DNA from: Rhodothermus sp.
GTDB taxonomy: Bacteria > Bacteroidota > Rhodothermia > Rhodothermales > Rhodothermaceae
DNA: 64,000 nt
Direction: 5' to 3'
Assembly: GCA_030950375.1 (NCBI GenBank)
Contig: JAUZRN010000006.1
Coordinates: 1 to 64,000 of the forward strand
Numbering within the stretch: the first letter of the stretch is position 1; each line of letters starts with the position of its first letter. Both the position numbers and the translations under genes were made by a program. Under the pieces are notes generated by a model. The model had not been told where the DNA came from and searched no databases. It was given only the letters and a program-made list of their open reading frames with translations. Below are positions 28,109 through 37,800 of this stretch, piece by piece.

Positions 28109-29593
28109 CTATCGGGACGGTAGCTTTAGCAGAGTCCCGGCCGATACAACCGTCTCCAGCGCTACCTGATTCATGATAGCCACTGTCTCCGGAGAAAACG
28201 GCTCGGGCAGGGTGGAGAGAAACACTCGGAAGGGAGCCGTACGCTCAGCTGGACGAACAATCAGCCGGACGGGTTGCTTGTGCAACCGGTCTGGATCCCG
28301 TAGCGGAGCAAACCCGCGCATAACCTGCAAAAAGACTGGCCGATAGCGTGCATATTGAGTGGCCGGTGCGTAGCCAGCCAGGCTGTAAATACGCCCTTCA
28401 TGTTCGATGAAGTACCGGAGCACGCGTATGGTCTGACCATTAGAGGTCTGCCCCTCAGCGATCACATAGACGGCAGGTAGGCCATTGATACGCTCACGCC
28501 CCCGATCCAACACGGTCAGTCCCTCCTGCGCCGTCCAGGCCTCGGCCGCCTCAACGGCCGAAGCTTGCGCAGCCAGCGTGAGCACAAGCACAGCCTGTTG
28601 TGTTTCTTCCACCAGCAGTACCTGACTTGGCTGATTGATCACCTGATAACCTGCGGGTATTGGAAACCAGAATCGGAGTGTAGGATGATAGAAGGCATTG
28701 TCGGCTACGTAGCCCTGGCGTGGATCTTCGCCCAGCACGATTCCTTCAATACGAGCATAGTAGGCTGCCCGGTTTACCCGCAAAGCTGTGCCCACTTGCT
28801 GCTGCCAGCGCCTCGCTAATGCTCGAATGGTCTGCTCGCGTTCGCCCGGGTCGGGATGCGTCGAGAGAAACGAAGGAAGGCTTGCTCCGTGCCGCTCGCC
28901 GAGGCGCTTCAGGGAACGGAAAAACATGGCGGCCTCGGCGGCGTCGTAGCCGGCCCGTACGGCATATTCGACACCCAGGCGATCCGACTCTCGCTCATCG
29001 TCCCGGCTGTATTTCAAAAACAGGAGCTGAGCCACTATGCTCCCCAGCTGCAACACGTCACCACCAGGCAGACCCAGCACCTCCTGCCCCAGTACCGCAC
29101 CCCCCAACAGGGCTACCTGTCCGAGACGTAGCTCGAAAGCTCGCTGGGAAGCGTGGCGGGCGGCCACATGAGCGATTTCATGGCCCAGTACAACAGCCAG
29201 CTGCGCCTCGTTATTGAGATGGGCCAGTAGGCCCCGGGTGACATAAACGTAACCTCCAGGCAACGCAAACGCATTGACAACCGGGCTGTCCAGCACCCGA
29301 AAGACAAAGGGCGTCTCCCGAAATGCTTTCGGCGTATTCGGGCGGCGCAGATGGCTATGTGCCAGGATAAGCTGTCCCAGGCTGTCCACGTACGCTGCCA
29401 GCTCCGGGTCGTCATAGAGCCCATACTGGTGCACGATCTGTCGATCGGCCGCCTGACCGATACGCCGTTCTTCAGCCCAGGAGTAACCGTACAGCCGTTG
29501 GCGGCCACTGACTGGATTGATCGATACGGCACACCCCTCGACATAGGATACGACAAACAAAATAATTACAATATGATAAACCCTCATCCTCAT
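28109..29593 (-). CDS. M48-family metalloprotease, lipoprotein
   Basis: The 494-residue protein has a signal peptide with lipobox VEGC (Cys21), so it should be lipid-anchored in the periplasm. The zinc motif is HEIAH (138-142), followed by a third ligand in the ERESDRLGVEYAVRAGYD region. This matches BepA/LoiP-like outer-membrane quality-control proteases. The C-terminal part (about 300-494) is a separate domain containing LFLKYSR-distal sequence and a basic LysM-like end, AVLVLTLAAQASAVEAAEA; its identity is uncertain. It starts 15 bases after recF and is probably cotranscribed with it. Confidence 0.88.
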   Translation of the reverse strand: MRMRVYHIVIILFVVSYVEGCAVSINPVSGRQRLYGYSWAEERRIGQAADRQIVHQYGLYDDPELAAYVDSLGQLILAHSHLRRPNTPKAFRETPFVFRVLDSPVVNAFALPGGYVYVTRGLLAHLNNEAQLAVVLGHEIAHVAARHASQRAFELRLGQVALLGGAVLGQEVLGLPGGDVLQLGSIVAQLLFLKYSRDDERESDRLGVEYAVRAGYDAAEAAMFFRSLKRLGERHGASLPSFLSTHPDPGEREQTIRALARRWQQQVGTALRVNRAAYYARIEGIVLGEDPRQGYVADNAFYHPTLRFWFPIPAGYQVINQPSQVLLVEETQQAVLVLTLAAQASAVEAAEAWTAQEGLTVLDRGRERINGLPAVYVIAEGQTSNGQTIRVLRYFIEHEGRIYSLAGYAPATQYARYRPVFLQVMRGFAPLRDPDRLHKQPVRLIVRPAERTAPFRVFLSTLPEPFSPETVAIMNQVALETVVSAGTLLKLPSR

Positions 29594-29608
29594 CCCCTGT
29601 TCTGGTAG

Positions 29609-30772
29609 CTACGATAAGGATAATGAAGGATAGGACTCACGTACCTGCCCCGCTTCCACCCAGAAGATATGATTTTCGGATGTATTCAAGCGTTGTAGCT
29701 CCTCCAGCAGATCCAGCCGAGCCGAGGTTACAAAGCTCTGCTGAATCTCCTCGGCATGCTGCAGCAGATCCAAGATGCGTTGAGTACGGTAACGATCCAG
29801 CCCGTCGAATACGTCGTCAAGCAGTAACAGCGGTGTCTCCTCCCTACGGGCGCGTAGATAGAAGAACTTGGCCAACTTGAGGGCCAACCCCATAATGCGA
29901 TGCTGTCCCTGAGAGGCATAGCGTCGCACCTCAAGGCCATTCAGGCGGAGTACGAGTTGATCGCGATGAGGGCCTGCGAGCGTCCGTCCCCGTTCCCGCT
30001 CTTGTGGAGCCAACTGGTAGAGCCGCTCCCGGTACGCTGCCACGATCGTTTCCAACTCGGCTTCCGGGTCGAGCGGTGCCACCGAGACATACTCGATACG
30101 AGGGATTTCCGCAGAGAGTCCGAGATAGGTGTGGGCTTCCATCAAGAAGTTGGCGAACTCCTGCACGAAGCGTAGCCGGCGGTAGATCAGGCGGCTACCC
30201 AGTACGACGAGTTCTTCCTGCCAGGATTCCAGGAGGGAAGGTTGAACAGAAGCCGGATGCCGCCGCAGATGGGCCAGCAGTTCGTTGCGTTGCCGCAACG
30301 CACGTCGATACTGCAACAGATCCTGAAGATAGGCCGGATAGGCCTGACTGAGCAGATTGTCGAGAAAGCGCCGTCGTTCTTCGGGCGGACCGCCCGTCAA
30401 CGCCTGGTCAGCTGGCGAAAGCACCACCACCGGCACAGTGCCAACCAGATCGGCCAAGCGCTCCAATGGGGCCCCATTGAGAAAGACGCGTTTGCCCTCA
30501 CCCGGCACATAGACCAGTCGAACTACCAGCTTGGCCCGGTGCGTTCCAGAGAATATGCCTTCCAGTTCAAAAAACGGCGCCTTCTGCCGCAGGGCATACA
30601 CATCCTGTGTCGCCAGAAAGCTCTTGGAAAGGCACAGGTAATGGATGGCCTCCAGCAGATTCGTCTTACCAGCGCCGTTGGGTCCCCCGATCAGATTGAC
30701 CCGAGGAGCACACGTAACCCGCGTATCTTCGTGCGCACGAAAGTTACGCAGCCGAAGCGATTGCAACAGCAT
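29609..30772 (-). CDS. recF: DNA replication and repair protein RecF
   Basis: The 387-residue protein has SMC-like ATPase elements. Walker A is GGPNGAGKT (29-37). FLDNLLSQAYPAYLQDL and the signature region LAGPHRDQLVLRLNGLEVRR follow, with ASQGQHRIMGLALKLA after them. Walker B is LLLLDDVFDGLDRYR. RecF loads RecA at gaps together with RecO and RecR. In many genomes recF lies close to dnaA/dnaN; neither is seen here. The M48 gene follows within 15 bases. Confidence 0.97.
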   Translation of the reverse strand: MLLQSLRLRNFRAHEDTRVTCAPRVNLIGGPNGAGKTNLLEAIHYLCLSKSFLATQDVYALRQKAPFFELEGIFSGTHRAKLVVRLVYVPGEGKRVFLNGAPLERLADLVGTVPVVVLSPADQALTGGPPEERRRFLDNLLSQAYPAYLQDLLQYRRALRQRNELLAHLRRHPASVQPSLLESWQEELVVLGSRLIYRRLRFVQEFANFLMEAHTYLGLSAEIPRIEYVSVAPLDPEAELETIVAAYRERLYQLAPQERERGRTLAGPHRDQLVLRLNGLEVRRYASQGQHRIMGLALKLAKFFYLRARREETPLLLLDDVFDGLDRYRTQRILDLLQHAEEIQQSFVTSARLDLLEELQRLNTSENHIFWVEAGQVRESYPSLSLS

Positions 30773-31103
30773 ACACGTACAGGCCTTCTCTATGCATTGC
30801 CTGTACGCCTGCGAAGGCGGTTCGTTCTTCTTTACTGTGGTTGCGAGCTCTCCGATGCATCCGGATCGTCCGGATGGGTTGGCTCATTGGTACTTCCTCC
30901 TCCCGTTCCTCCGCCGCTGCCTCCCGGAGGGTCCTGTTCCTGCATTGGCATCCAGCGCCGGACAAGCTTCCACCATGCCATCATAGCTGACCGCGTTTTT
31001 GATGAAACGAACCTGAGCAGGAATTTACAAAGCGTACTTGCATTTTCCAACGGTTGTACTACATTCATTAGGTAGTTTCCTGAGTGCCCCACCGAGAACA
31101 TAG
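30773..31103. other. Divergent region between recF and the CHAT gene
   Basis: These 331 bases contain one plausible small gene (30832-30984, minus) and otherwise no secure feature. Promoters for recF and for the CHAT-domain gene should lie here. No strong -35/-10 pair was identified. Confidence 0.4.
30832..30984 (-). CDS. Possible 50-residue peptide, Gly-rich acidic tail
   Basis: The frame starts at tandem ATG codons (30984 and 30981) and encodes MMAWWKLVRRWMP, then a PPGGSGGGTGGGS linker and an acidic, Pro/Asp/Ser-rich end. The amphipathic Trp/Arg N-terminus looks membrane-associating. It is 60 bases upstream of recF on the same strand. A clear ribosome site is missing, so it may be spurious. 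Confidence 0.35.
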   Translation of the reverse strand: MMAWWKLVRRWMPMQEQDPPGGSGGGTGGGSTNEPTHPDDPDASESSQPQ

Positions 31104-33782
31104 ATGTGGACGTTTTTACTGGGATTCTGGCTGGGTCTGTCCCTACAGGTCAATCCTTCCTGTGACTCGCTGCGCCAGATCGTAGTGCAGTTTCCTCGGG
31201 ATGCCCGGGAAATGCCGGAAGCACGTCTATCCCATGCGGTACAGTCCCTGCGGCAATACCGGCAATGTCCGGGCCTGAAGACGTCGGAGCTCATGCAGCT
31301 TTACCGCATGGAGGCCAGTTACCTCCACGCGCTCCACCGATATACCGAGGTGCTGGCGCTGGTCGACACTTTCCTGACCCGATTTGCCCACCAGCCCGAT
31401 TCGTTTATGTTCTATCGGATGTACCGTTGGCAAGGATATGAGTACTACCTTCTTGGCGATCTACCAGCTGCCGCCGTGGCCTATAATCACGCCCTGCGCT
31501 ATTTACCCGTTCAGGCCATCCGGGCACGGGTCAGTCGGTTGGCCGATCTGGGCGCCATCTATGCCCGCATGCGTGACTACACAACAGCCTACCGATATTT
31601 CCATCAGGCCCAACAGCTATGGCATCAGATTCCACCTGATGATTCGCTCCGTCTGTGGGCCCGCGTAGACATGCTGCATGGACTGGCTGATCTACTGGTA
31701 ACGCATCCGACTGTTGCGGGACGTTCTCGAGAAGCCGGGCTTGCAGAAGCTGCCCGACACATTGCCGAAGCGGAAGATCTGCTGACGCAAGCGCTCTACC
31801 TTCCTTATCGGCTGCTGCTACGTCAACGTCTGGAACTGAAACTGACAAAAGCACGACTGGCCTATATGGCAGGTCGTCCGGAAGAAGCGGTTCAGGTTCT
31901 AACAGCGCTGTTCTCTTTAAGTCAACAGCTTAACGAGCCGCACTGGTATTTTCAAGTCCTTCTCCAGCGCGGCATAGCCTTACGACATGCGGGCCGTCTT
32001 CAAGAAGCAGAACGGGCATTTTTGCAGGCGCTATCCCATGCGCGTGAAGCTCTACACGACGACGCCCGTCGACAAGCACTCATTCAGCTTGCCCAATTGT
32101 ATGAAGATCAGGGCCGTTTGCAACAAGCCCAACGCTTTTTCCAGGAGGCCATTCCCTATACGGAAACTTATTTGAGGCATCTGCAGACGACGCGATGGGC
32201 TGCATTGCCAACGGCTGACTGGCATGCCTCCTATCGTGGGCTGGTCCGCGTCCTGTTGCGGCAGGGCCGTTATCAAGAAGCCCTTCAATGGCTCGAGCGT
32301 GGTCGGGCTCAGAATCTTCAGGCCTATCGATTCTACCATGCCTGGACGCGCCAGCAGCCGTTTGCGTTGCAACAGCGCCGCGACAGTCTGGTCTATATGC
32401 TGAATCAGCTTCGTGCGCGCCTGAGCGATCCCAACCAGCCTGCTGAAGAAGCATTGGCGTTGCAAATCCAGGAAGCAGCACTCGAACTCCGTCTACGTAA
32501 CCTTCTGAGATTGTCTCCCAATCAGCCACCCCTTTCGTTAACCCAGCTCCAGCAACAGCTGGCATCTGCCCGGGCGGTTGCATTGATCTACTTTATCGAT
32601 AAGATAAGTGGGATATTTTTGCTAACCGCAGATACACTACGCTTTTTTCCGCTGGCGCTTACTCCCAATAGCCTTGAGCTCTTGCTGCAGCAAGTCAGTC
32701 CGGTCTTCAATCCAGCAGGCACGAACGCCACTCGTGGCGCGCGACATTTCAATCTCCGACGACTACATGAGCTCTTCAAGTTGCTCGTGGCTCCGGCGTT
32801 GCCGTATTTACCGCCTCATAGCCCGCTGTTCATTGTGCCTGATGGCCCGCTTTTTCGCCTACCATTTGCTGCGCTGGTGCTTGATCTGGAGACGGCCTAT
32901 GCATATGACCGTGCTACTTACCTGACTGAACGCCACCCCACCAGCATTCTGCCGGCGTTGAAGCTATTGATGGACAGCCTGCAGACCGTCTCCGCTGCTA
33001 TTGATGTTATTGGTCTGGGACGCTCACGTTTTTCCGGGGACCCGCAGCTGCAGAGGGCGCTGCCTGTCGTGTTGCGCCGACGAGGGTTACCCGACTTGCC
33101 CGGAGTGCACGAAGAGCTGGAACGGGTAACGCAACACTTTGCGCGCACGCAACGCTGGGAAAACCAGTGGGCTACCGAGCCTCGCTTTCGCCAGGCGATC
33201 CAGCAAAGTCGTGTACTTCATCTGGCCTCACACGTTTTGCTCCATCCTACCAGCTCGGCCTATCATGCCATCTTGCTCTCGCCTTCACCCGGCGATGATG
33301 GGGTGCTCTTTCTGCACGAATTGCTTCGCGCACCGCTTTCGGCTGAGCTGGTGGTACTCAGTGGCTGCAATACGGCTGCGGGTGAGGTGCTTCCGGGCGA
33401 AGGACTCGAAGGCCTGCAGTATGCCATCCTGGCGGCCGGCGCACGCGGCGTGGTGGCTACCCGATGGCTGGTAGAAGACCGCACCATGGCTGAACTGATG
33501 GACCGGTTCTATGGCCATCTGGCTGCTGGCCTACCGGTGGATCGGGCCCTTCAACAGGCCCGGCTGGATTTTCTGCAAAACGCGCCGCCTGAGCTCCAGA
33601 GTCCTTTCTACTGGGCGGCTCCCGCCCTTTTTGGGGCGCCTCGCGTCCTGGCGCTAACCCCTCGTACACTGCCCGTCTGGACCGGGGGGCGGATCCTGTT
33701 ACTCCTGCTCGGGGTTGGCATAGGCATTCTGCTGTGGTACATGTATCGCCGTCGCACCCATGGATCGTCCTTCCCTGTTTGA
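31104..33782 (+). CDS. Membrane-anchored TPR-CHAT protease-like protein
   Basis: The 892-residue protein begins with a signal-like hydrophobic stretch (MWTFLLGFWLGLSLQV). A long TPR array spans about residues 60-400, with units such as GRYQEALQWLERGRAQNLQ. A C-terminal CHAT domain (about 560-850) follows. The CHAT dyad is visible: H710 in VLHLASHVLL and C755 in VVLSGCNTAAGEV, followed by LQYAILAAGARGVVATRW. A terminal TM (GGRILLLLLGVGIGILLWYM) and a basic tail close the protein. CHAT proteins are caspase-like peptidases used in defence, motility and development. The predicted exposure would be extracytoplasmic. The stop overlaps murQ by 23 bases. Confidence 0.88.
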   Translation: MWTFLLGFWLGLSLQVNPSCDSLRQIVVQFPRDAREMPEARLSHAVQSLRQYRQCPGLKTSELMQLYRMEASYLHALHRYTEVLALVDTFLTRFAHQPDSFMFYRMYRWQGYEYYLLGDLPAAAVAYNHALRYLPVQAIRARVSRLADLGAIYARMRDYTTAYRYFHQAQQLWHQIPPDDSLRLWARVDMLHGLADLLVTHPTVAGRSREAGLAEAARHIAEAEDLLTQALYLPYRLLLRQRLELKLTKARLAYMAGRPEEAVQVLTALFSLSQQLNEPHWYFQVLLQRGIALRHAGRLQEAERAFLQALSHAREALHDDARRQALIQLAQLYEDQGRLQQAQRFFQEAIPYTETYLRHLQTTRWAALPTADWHASYRGLVRVLLRQGRYQEALQWLERGRAQNLQAYRFYHAWTRQQPFALQQRRDSLVYMLNQLRARLSDPNQPAEEALALQIQEAALELRLRNLLRLSPNQPPLSLTQLQQQLASARAVALIYFIDKISGIFLLTADTLRFFPLALTPNSLELLLQQVSPVFNPAGTNATRGARHFNLRRLHELFKLLVAPALPYLPPHSPLFIVPDGPLFRLPFAALVLDLETAYAYDRATYLTERHPTSILPALKLLMDSLQTVSAAIDVIGLGRSRFSGDPQLQRALPVVLRRRGLPDLPGVHEELERVTQHFARTQRWENQWATEPRFRQAIQQSRVLHLASHVLLHPTSSAYHAILLSPSPGDDGVLFLHELLRAPLSAELVVLSGCNTAAGEVLPGEGLEGLQYAILAAGARGVVATRWLVEDRTMAELMDRFYGHLAAGLPVDRALQQARLDFLQNAPPELQSPFYWAAPALFGAPRVLALTPRTLPVWTGGRILLLLLGVGIGILLWYMYRRRTHGSSFPV

Positions 33783-34692
33783 AGAACTCAAAGCCCTGGC
33801 TACCGAGCAGCGAAATCCGCATTCCATGCACATCGATACGGCGCCCGTACGAGAAATCCTGGAGATCATTAACACGGAAGACCATCTGGTACCTGTAGCG
33901 GTGCGCCGTGAGATCCCGTACATTGAGCAGGCCGTGCATCTGGTCGTGGAGGCCTTCAAGCAGGGCGGCCGGCTTTTCTATGTGGGGGCTGGCACCAGTG
34001 GACGGCTGGGCATTCTGGACGCGGCCGAATGTCCTCCGACCTTCGGCACGCCACCAGAACTGGTACAGGGGCTGATTGCCGGAGGGCCAGAGGCTGTCTT
34101 TCGAGCACAGGAAGGTGCTGAAGATCGTGAAGAAGACGGCGCACGTGATCTCCAGCAAGCTGGCGTCACGCCGCGCGATGTGGTCTGCGGCCTGGCTGCC
34201 AGCCGTCGTACGCCTTACGTAGTGGGTGCCATTCGATATGCCCGACAGCTCGGCTGCCGCACGATCTTCATCACCTGCACCCCCCGCGAAGAATTTCCAC
34301 TGGAGGTGGACGTGGCGATCTGTCCGGTGGTAGGCCCGGAAGTAATCATGGGCTCCACCCGCATGAAAAGTGGTACCGCCCAGAAACTGGTGCTCAACAT
34401 GATCTCGACGGCTGCCATGATCCGGCTCGGAAAGGTCTATGAGAATATGATGGTAGACCTGCAGATGACCAACCAGAAGTTACGGGAGCGGGCCAAGCGC
34501 ACCGTGATGATTGTGACCGGGCTGGACTATGCAGCCGCCTCACGCCTGCTCGAAGAAGCCGGTGGACACGTCAAAACAGCGATCGTAATGGCTCTGGCCG
34601 GTGTTTCAGCTGATGAGGCACGGCAACGTCTGCTGCAGGCCGACGGATTCGTCCGGGCGGCTATCGCAAACGAAGGCCCTCCCCCAGCCTGA
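33760..34692 (+). CDS. murQ: N-acetylmuramic acid 6-phosphate etherase
   Basis: MurQ cleaves the lactyl ether of MurNAc-6-phosphate in peptidoglycan recycling. The 310-residue protein shows the SIS-domain motifs LFYVGAGTSGRLGILDAAEC (about 70-89), GPEVIMGSTRMKSGTAQKL and VYENMMVDLQMTNQKLRERA. It is full length. The start overlaps the CHAT gene by 23 bases, so the two are probably translated together, although no functional link is known. The first parS site lies 2 bases after its stop codon. Confidence 0.95.
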   Translation: MDRPSLFEELKALATEQRNPHSMHIDTAPVREILEIINTEDHLVPVAVRREIPYIEQAVHLVVEAFKQGGRLFYVGAGTSGRLGILDAAECPPTFGTPPELVQGLIAGGPEAVFRAQEGAEDREEDGARDLQQAGVTPRDVVCGLAASRRTPYVVGAIRYARQLGCRTIFITCTPREEFPLEVDVAICPVVGPEVIMGSTRMKSGTAQKLVLNMISTAAMIRLGKVYENMMVDLQMTNQKLRERAKRTVMIVTGLDYAAASRLLEEAGGHVKTAIVMALAGVSADEARQRLLQADGFVRAAIANEGPPPA

Positions 34693-34693
34693 A

Positions 34694-34709
34694 TGTTTCA
34701 CGTGAAACA
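34694..34709. promoter_or_regulatory. parS site 1 (ParB binding)
   Basis: TGTTTCACGTGAAACA is the perfect consensus palindrome bound by chromosomal ParB/Spo0J. It sits in the murQ-mfd gap. Confidence 0.95.
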
Positions 34710-34741
34710 TTGAGACAACCTGAGGCGCCTGACAGGTCCGG

Positions 34742-34757
34742 TGTTTCACGTGAAACA
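34742..34757. promoter_or_regulatory. parS site 2 (ParB binding)
   Basis: This is a second perfect TGTTTCACGTGAAACA, 48 bases after the first site, in the same murQ-mfd gap. Confidence 0.95.
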
Positions 34758-34788
34758 TACCCCGATGCCGACCGCCAATGCCACCAAA

Positions 34789-34804
34789 CGTTTCACGTGA
34801 AACA
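34789..34804. promoter_or_regulatory. parS site 3 (ParB binding)
   Basis: CGTTTCACGTGAAACA differs from consensus only in the first base. It is 47 bases after site 2 and about 24 bases before the earliest mfd start. Confidence 0.9.
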
Positions 34805-34827
34805 CGCCATGCGAACTCAATGCGTAC

Positions 34828-37800
34828 TTGCTCGTTCTACCGCGCGCAACCCTATGGTATCTGCTCCAAGGCACCCTCCTGCTTTCCGTGAAACTGACGG
34901 ATCTGTATCACCGGCTGGCCAATGCGGCCTTTTTTGAGCCGCTCCATGACCATCTGGACCACCTGACGCCATCTACCCGCCTGCACCTGCGGGGGCTGGC
35001 AGGCTCTCTGCCTGCCTTTGTACTTTATGACCTGCATCGTCATCTCCGCCGTCCTATACTCTGCCTGACCCCTGACGAAGAACAGGCCGCCTACCTTGTC
35101 AGTGATCTGGAACAGCTACTGGGCGTTTCCGAACGCCTGCTACGCTTTCCAGCAACCGGCCAGAAACCTTACGATCTGGAACAGATTCCTGACACCACCT
35201 CACTCATCGAACGCACCGACGTGCTACGCCGCCTGGCCGAAGGATTCGATGGCCTGCTTGTAACCAGTGCCCCCGCCGTCACTGAACGCGTCCCTTCGCC
35301 GGATCAGGTACGTCAGGAAACACTTGTGCTCAGCCCTGGCATGACCGTCGATCCTGGCCAACTGCTGGCTCGCCTTATTGCCCAAGGTTTTGAGCGCGTG
35401 GAATTCGTCGAGGCACCTGGTGAAGTCGCACTCCGCGGCGGCATTCTCGACGTGTACCCCTTCACCGGAACGCATCCGCTGCGTCTGGAATTTTTCGGAG
35501 ACGAAATTGATACGATCCGCGCATTTGATCCACGCACACAGCGCTCCGTCAGCCGTCTGACCACCGCCCATATCGTCCCCAACCTCGCAGCGACATCTTC
35601 AAAAGCGACAGCCCACGCCCTCTTTGAACACTTACCTGCCGAAACGCTGATCGTGCTCTTCGAAGAGGGTGCTCTCTTTGATAGCGTCCAGACGCACTTC
35701 ACCGAAGCCGAACAGGCATATTCTCGGCTGGCCTCGCCTGCGGAACACCCCCCTCCGGTCGCACGCTATCTGCCACCTGCCGAACTGATCACTCACCTGA
35801 ACCATTACCCGGTTCTGCTCTTTGGCACGCTGTCCGAAGCCGAAAACACACTTGGGTGGGACACCCATCCACAACCGGCCTTCCATGGCAACCTGAACCT
35901 GCTCCGCGAGCGCCTCCAGAAAAACGCACGGCAAGGCTGGCAAACCGTTATCCTCTGCGATAGCCGAAGCCAAGAAGCCCGCCTGCATGACCTGCTGCAG
36001 GAAGAAATCGAAGCAGGCTACGTGCGCCTGCGGGTCGAGTCGCTCCACGAAGGATTCGAAGTACCTGCTGCCCAGCTGGCTGTCTATACAGACCATCAGA
36101 TCTTCGGACGGTATCATCGTCCCACGACCCGACGCCGCCGACGATTGCTGGGGGGCCTTTCGCTTCGGGCTCTCCAAAATCTCCAGCCCGGCGACTATGT
36201 GGTCCACGTGGACTTCGGTATCGGTCAGTTTGCCGGCCTGCAACGCATCACCATCCGAGGCAAACAGCAGGAAGTGGTGCGCCTCCACTACGCCGGCGGC
36301 GATGTGCTCTACGTGAGCGTCAACGCATTGCACAAACTGCATCGTTACACCGGCAAAGAAGGCCATCAACCCCGCCTGACCAAACTGGGCTCCGGCCAGT
36401 GGGAAAAAATCAAGACCCGCACGAAAAAACGCGTCAAAGACATTGCCCGTGATCTGATTCGACTCTATGCCAAACGGAAAGCCTCGCGTGGCTTTGCCTT
36501 CTCGCCCGATACGGTCTGGCAGCGCGAAATGGAAGCGGCCTTTGAATACGAGGATACTCCCGATCAAGCCGCTGCGGCCGAGGCCGTCAAGCGCGACATG
36601 GAGCAACCGGTCCCCATGGACCGGTTGGTGTGCGGCGAAGTAGGCTTTGGCAAAACCGAAATTGCTATCCGCGCTGCCTTTAAAGCTGTACAGGATGGCA
36701 AGCAGGTGGCCGTGCTGGTGCCCACCACCATCTTAGCCGACCAGCACTACGAAACGTTCACGCGCCGACTGGCCCCCTATCCGGTTCGGATCGAGGTGCT
36801 CTCCCGTTTTCGCTCACCCGCCCAACAACGGGCCATTCTGCGCGACCTGGCCGCGGGCAAAGTGGACATCCTTATCGGTACCCATCGACTGCTCTCGAAG
36901 GACGTGCAGTTCAAAGACCTGGGGCTGCTCATCATCGACGAAGAGCAGCGCTTTGGGGTGGCTGCCAAAGAACGGCTGCGCCAGCTCCGCGTCGAGGTGG
37001 ACACACTCACGCTGACGGCCACGCCCATTCCCCGCACCCTCCAGTTTGCCCTGATGGGCGCTCGGGATCTGTCGATCATCTCGACCCCCCCTCCAAACCG
37101 TCAGCCTATTGTTACCGAAATCCACACTTTTGACGAAACACTCATCCGTGATGCCATCCGCTACGAGATAAGCCGGGGGGGCCAGGTGTTCTTTATCCAT
37201 AACCGCGTACAGTCCATCTATGAAATGGCCGCCCGCCTGCAGGCGATCGTGCCGGATGTGCGCATTGCTGTAGCCCATGGTCAGATGAAGCCCCGGGAGT
37301 TGGAGCGGGTCATGCACGACTTCATGGCTCGAAAGTACGACGTGCTCGTCTCGACCAACATCATTGAAAGCGGCCTGGACATCCCCAACGCAAATACTAT
37401 CCTCATCAATCATGCTGAGCAATTCGGACTGGCCGATCTGCATCAGCTCCGCGGCCGTGTTGGCCGCTCCGACCGCAAAGCCTTCTGCTATCTGCTGGTC
37501 CCCTCCATTCACGGACTGACACGCGAAGCCCGCCAGCGCCTGCAGGCCATTGAAGAATTCAGTGAACTGGGTAGTGGCTTTTCAATCGCCCTGCGCGATC
37601 TGGACATTCGCGGTGCAGGTAACCTGCTGGGAGCCGAGCAGAGTGGCTTTATCGAAGAAATCGGCTTCGAAACCTATCAGCAGATCCTGGACGAAGCAAT
37701 CCGTGAGCTGCGGGAAGAAGAATTTGCGGACGTGCTGGGCATGCCGCCTCCTAAACCGACCGAGACCAGCGTGGACGTCGAAGCCGACGCCTTTATTCCA

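Noticed and set aside
35632-36606. 324-codon open frame opposite mfd
   Set aside because: It overlaps conserved mfd helicase sequence and has no family match; the frame is a by-product of codon bias.
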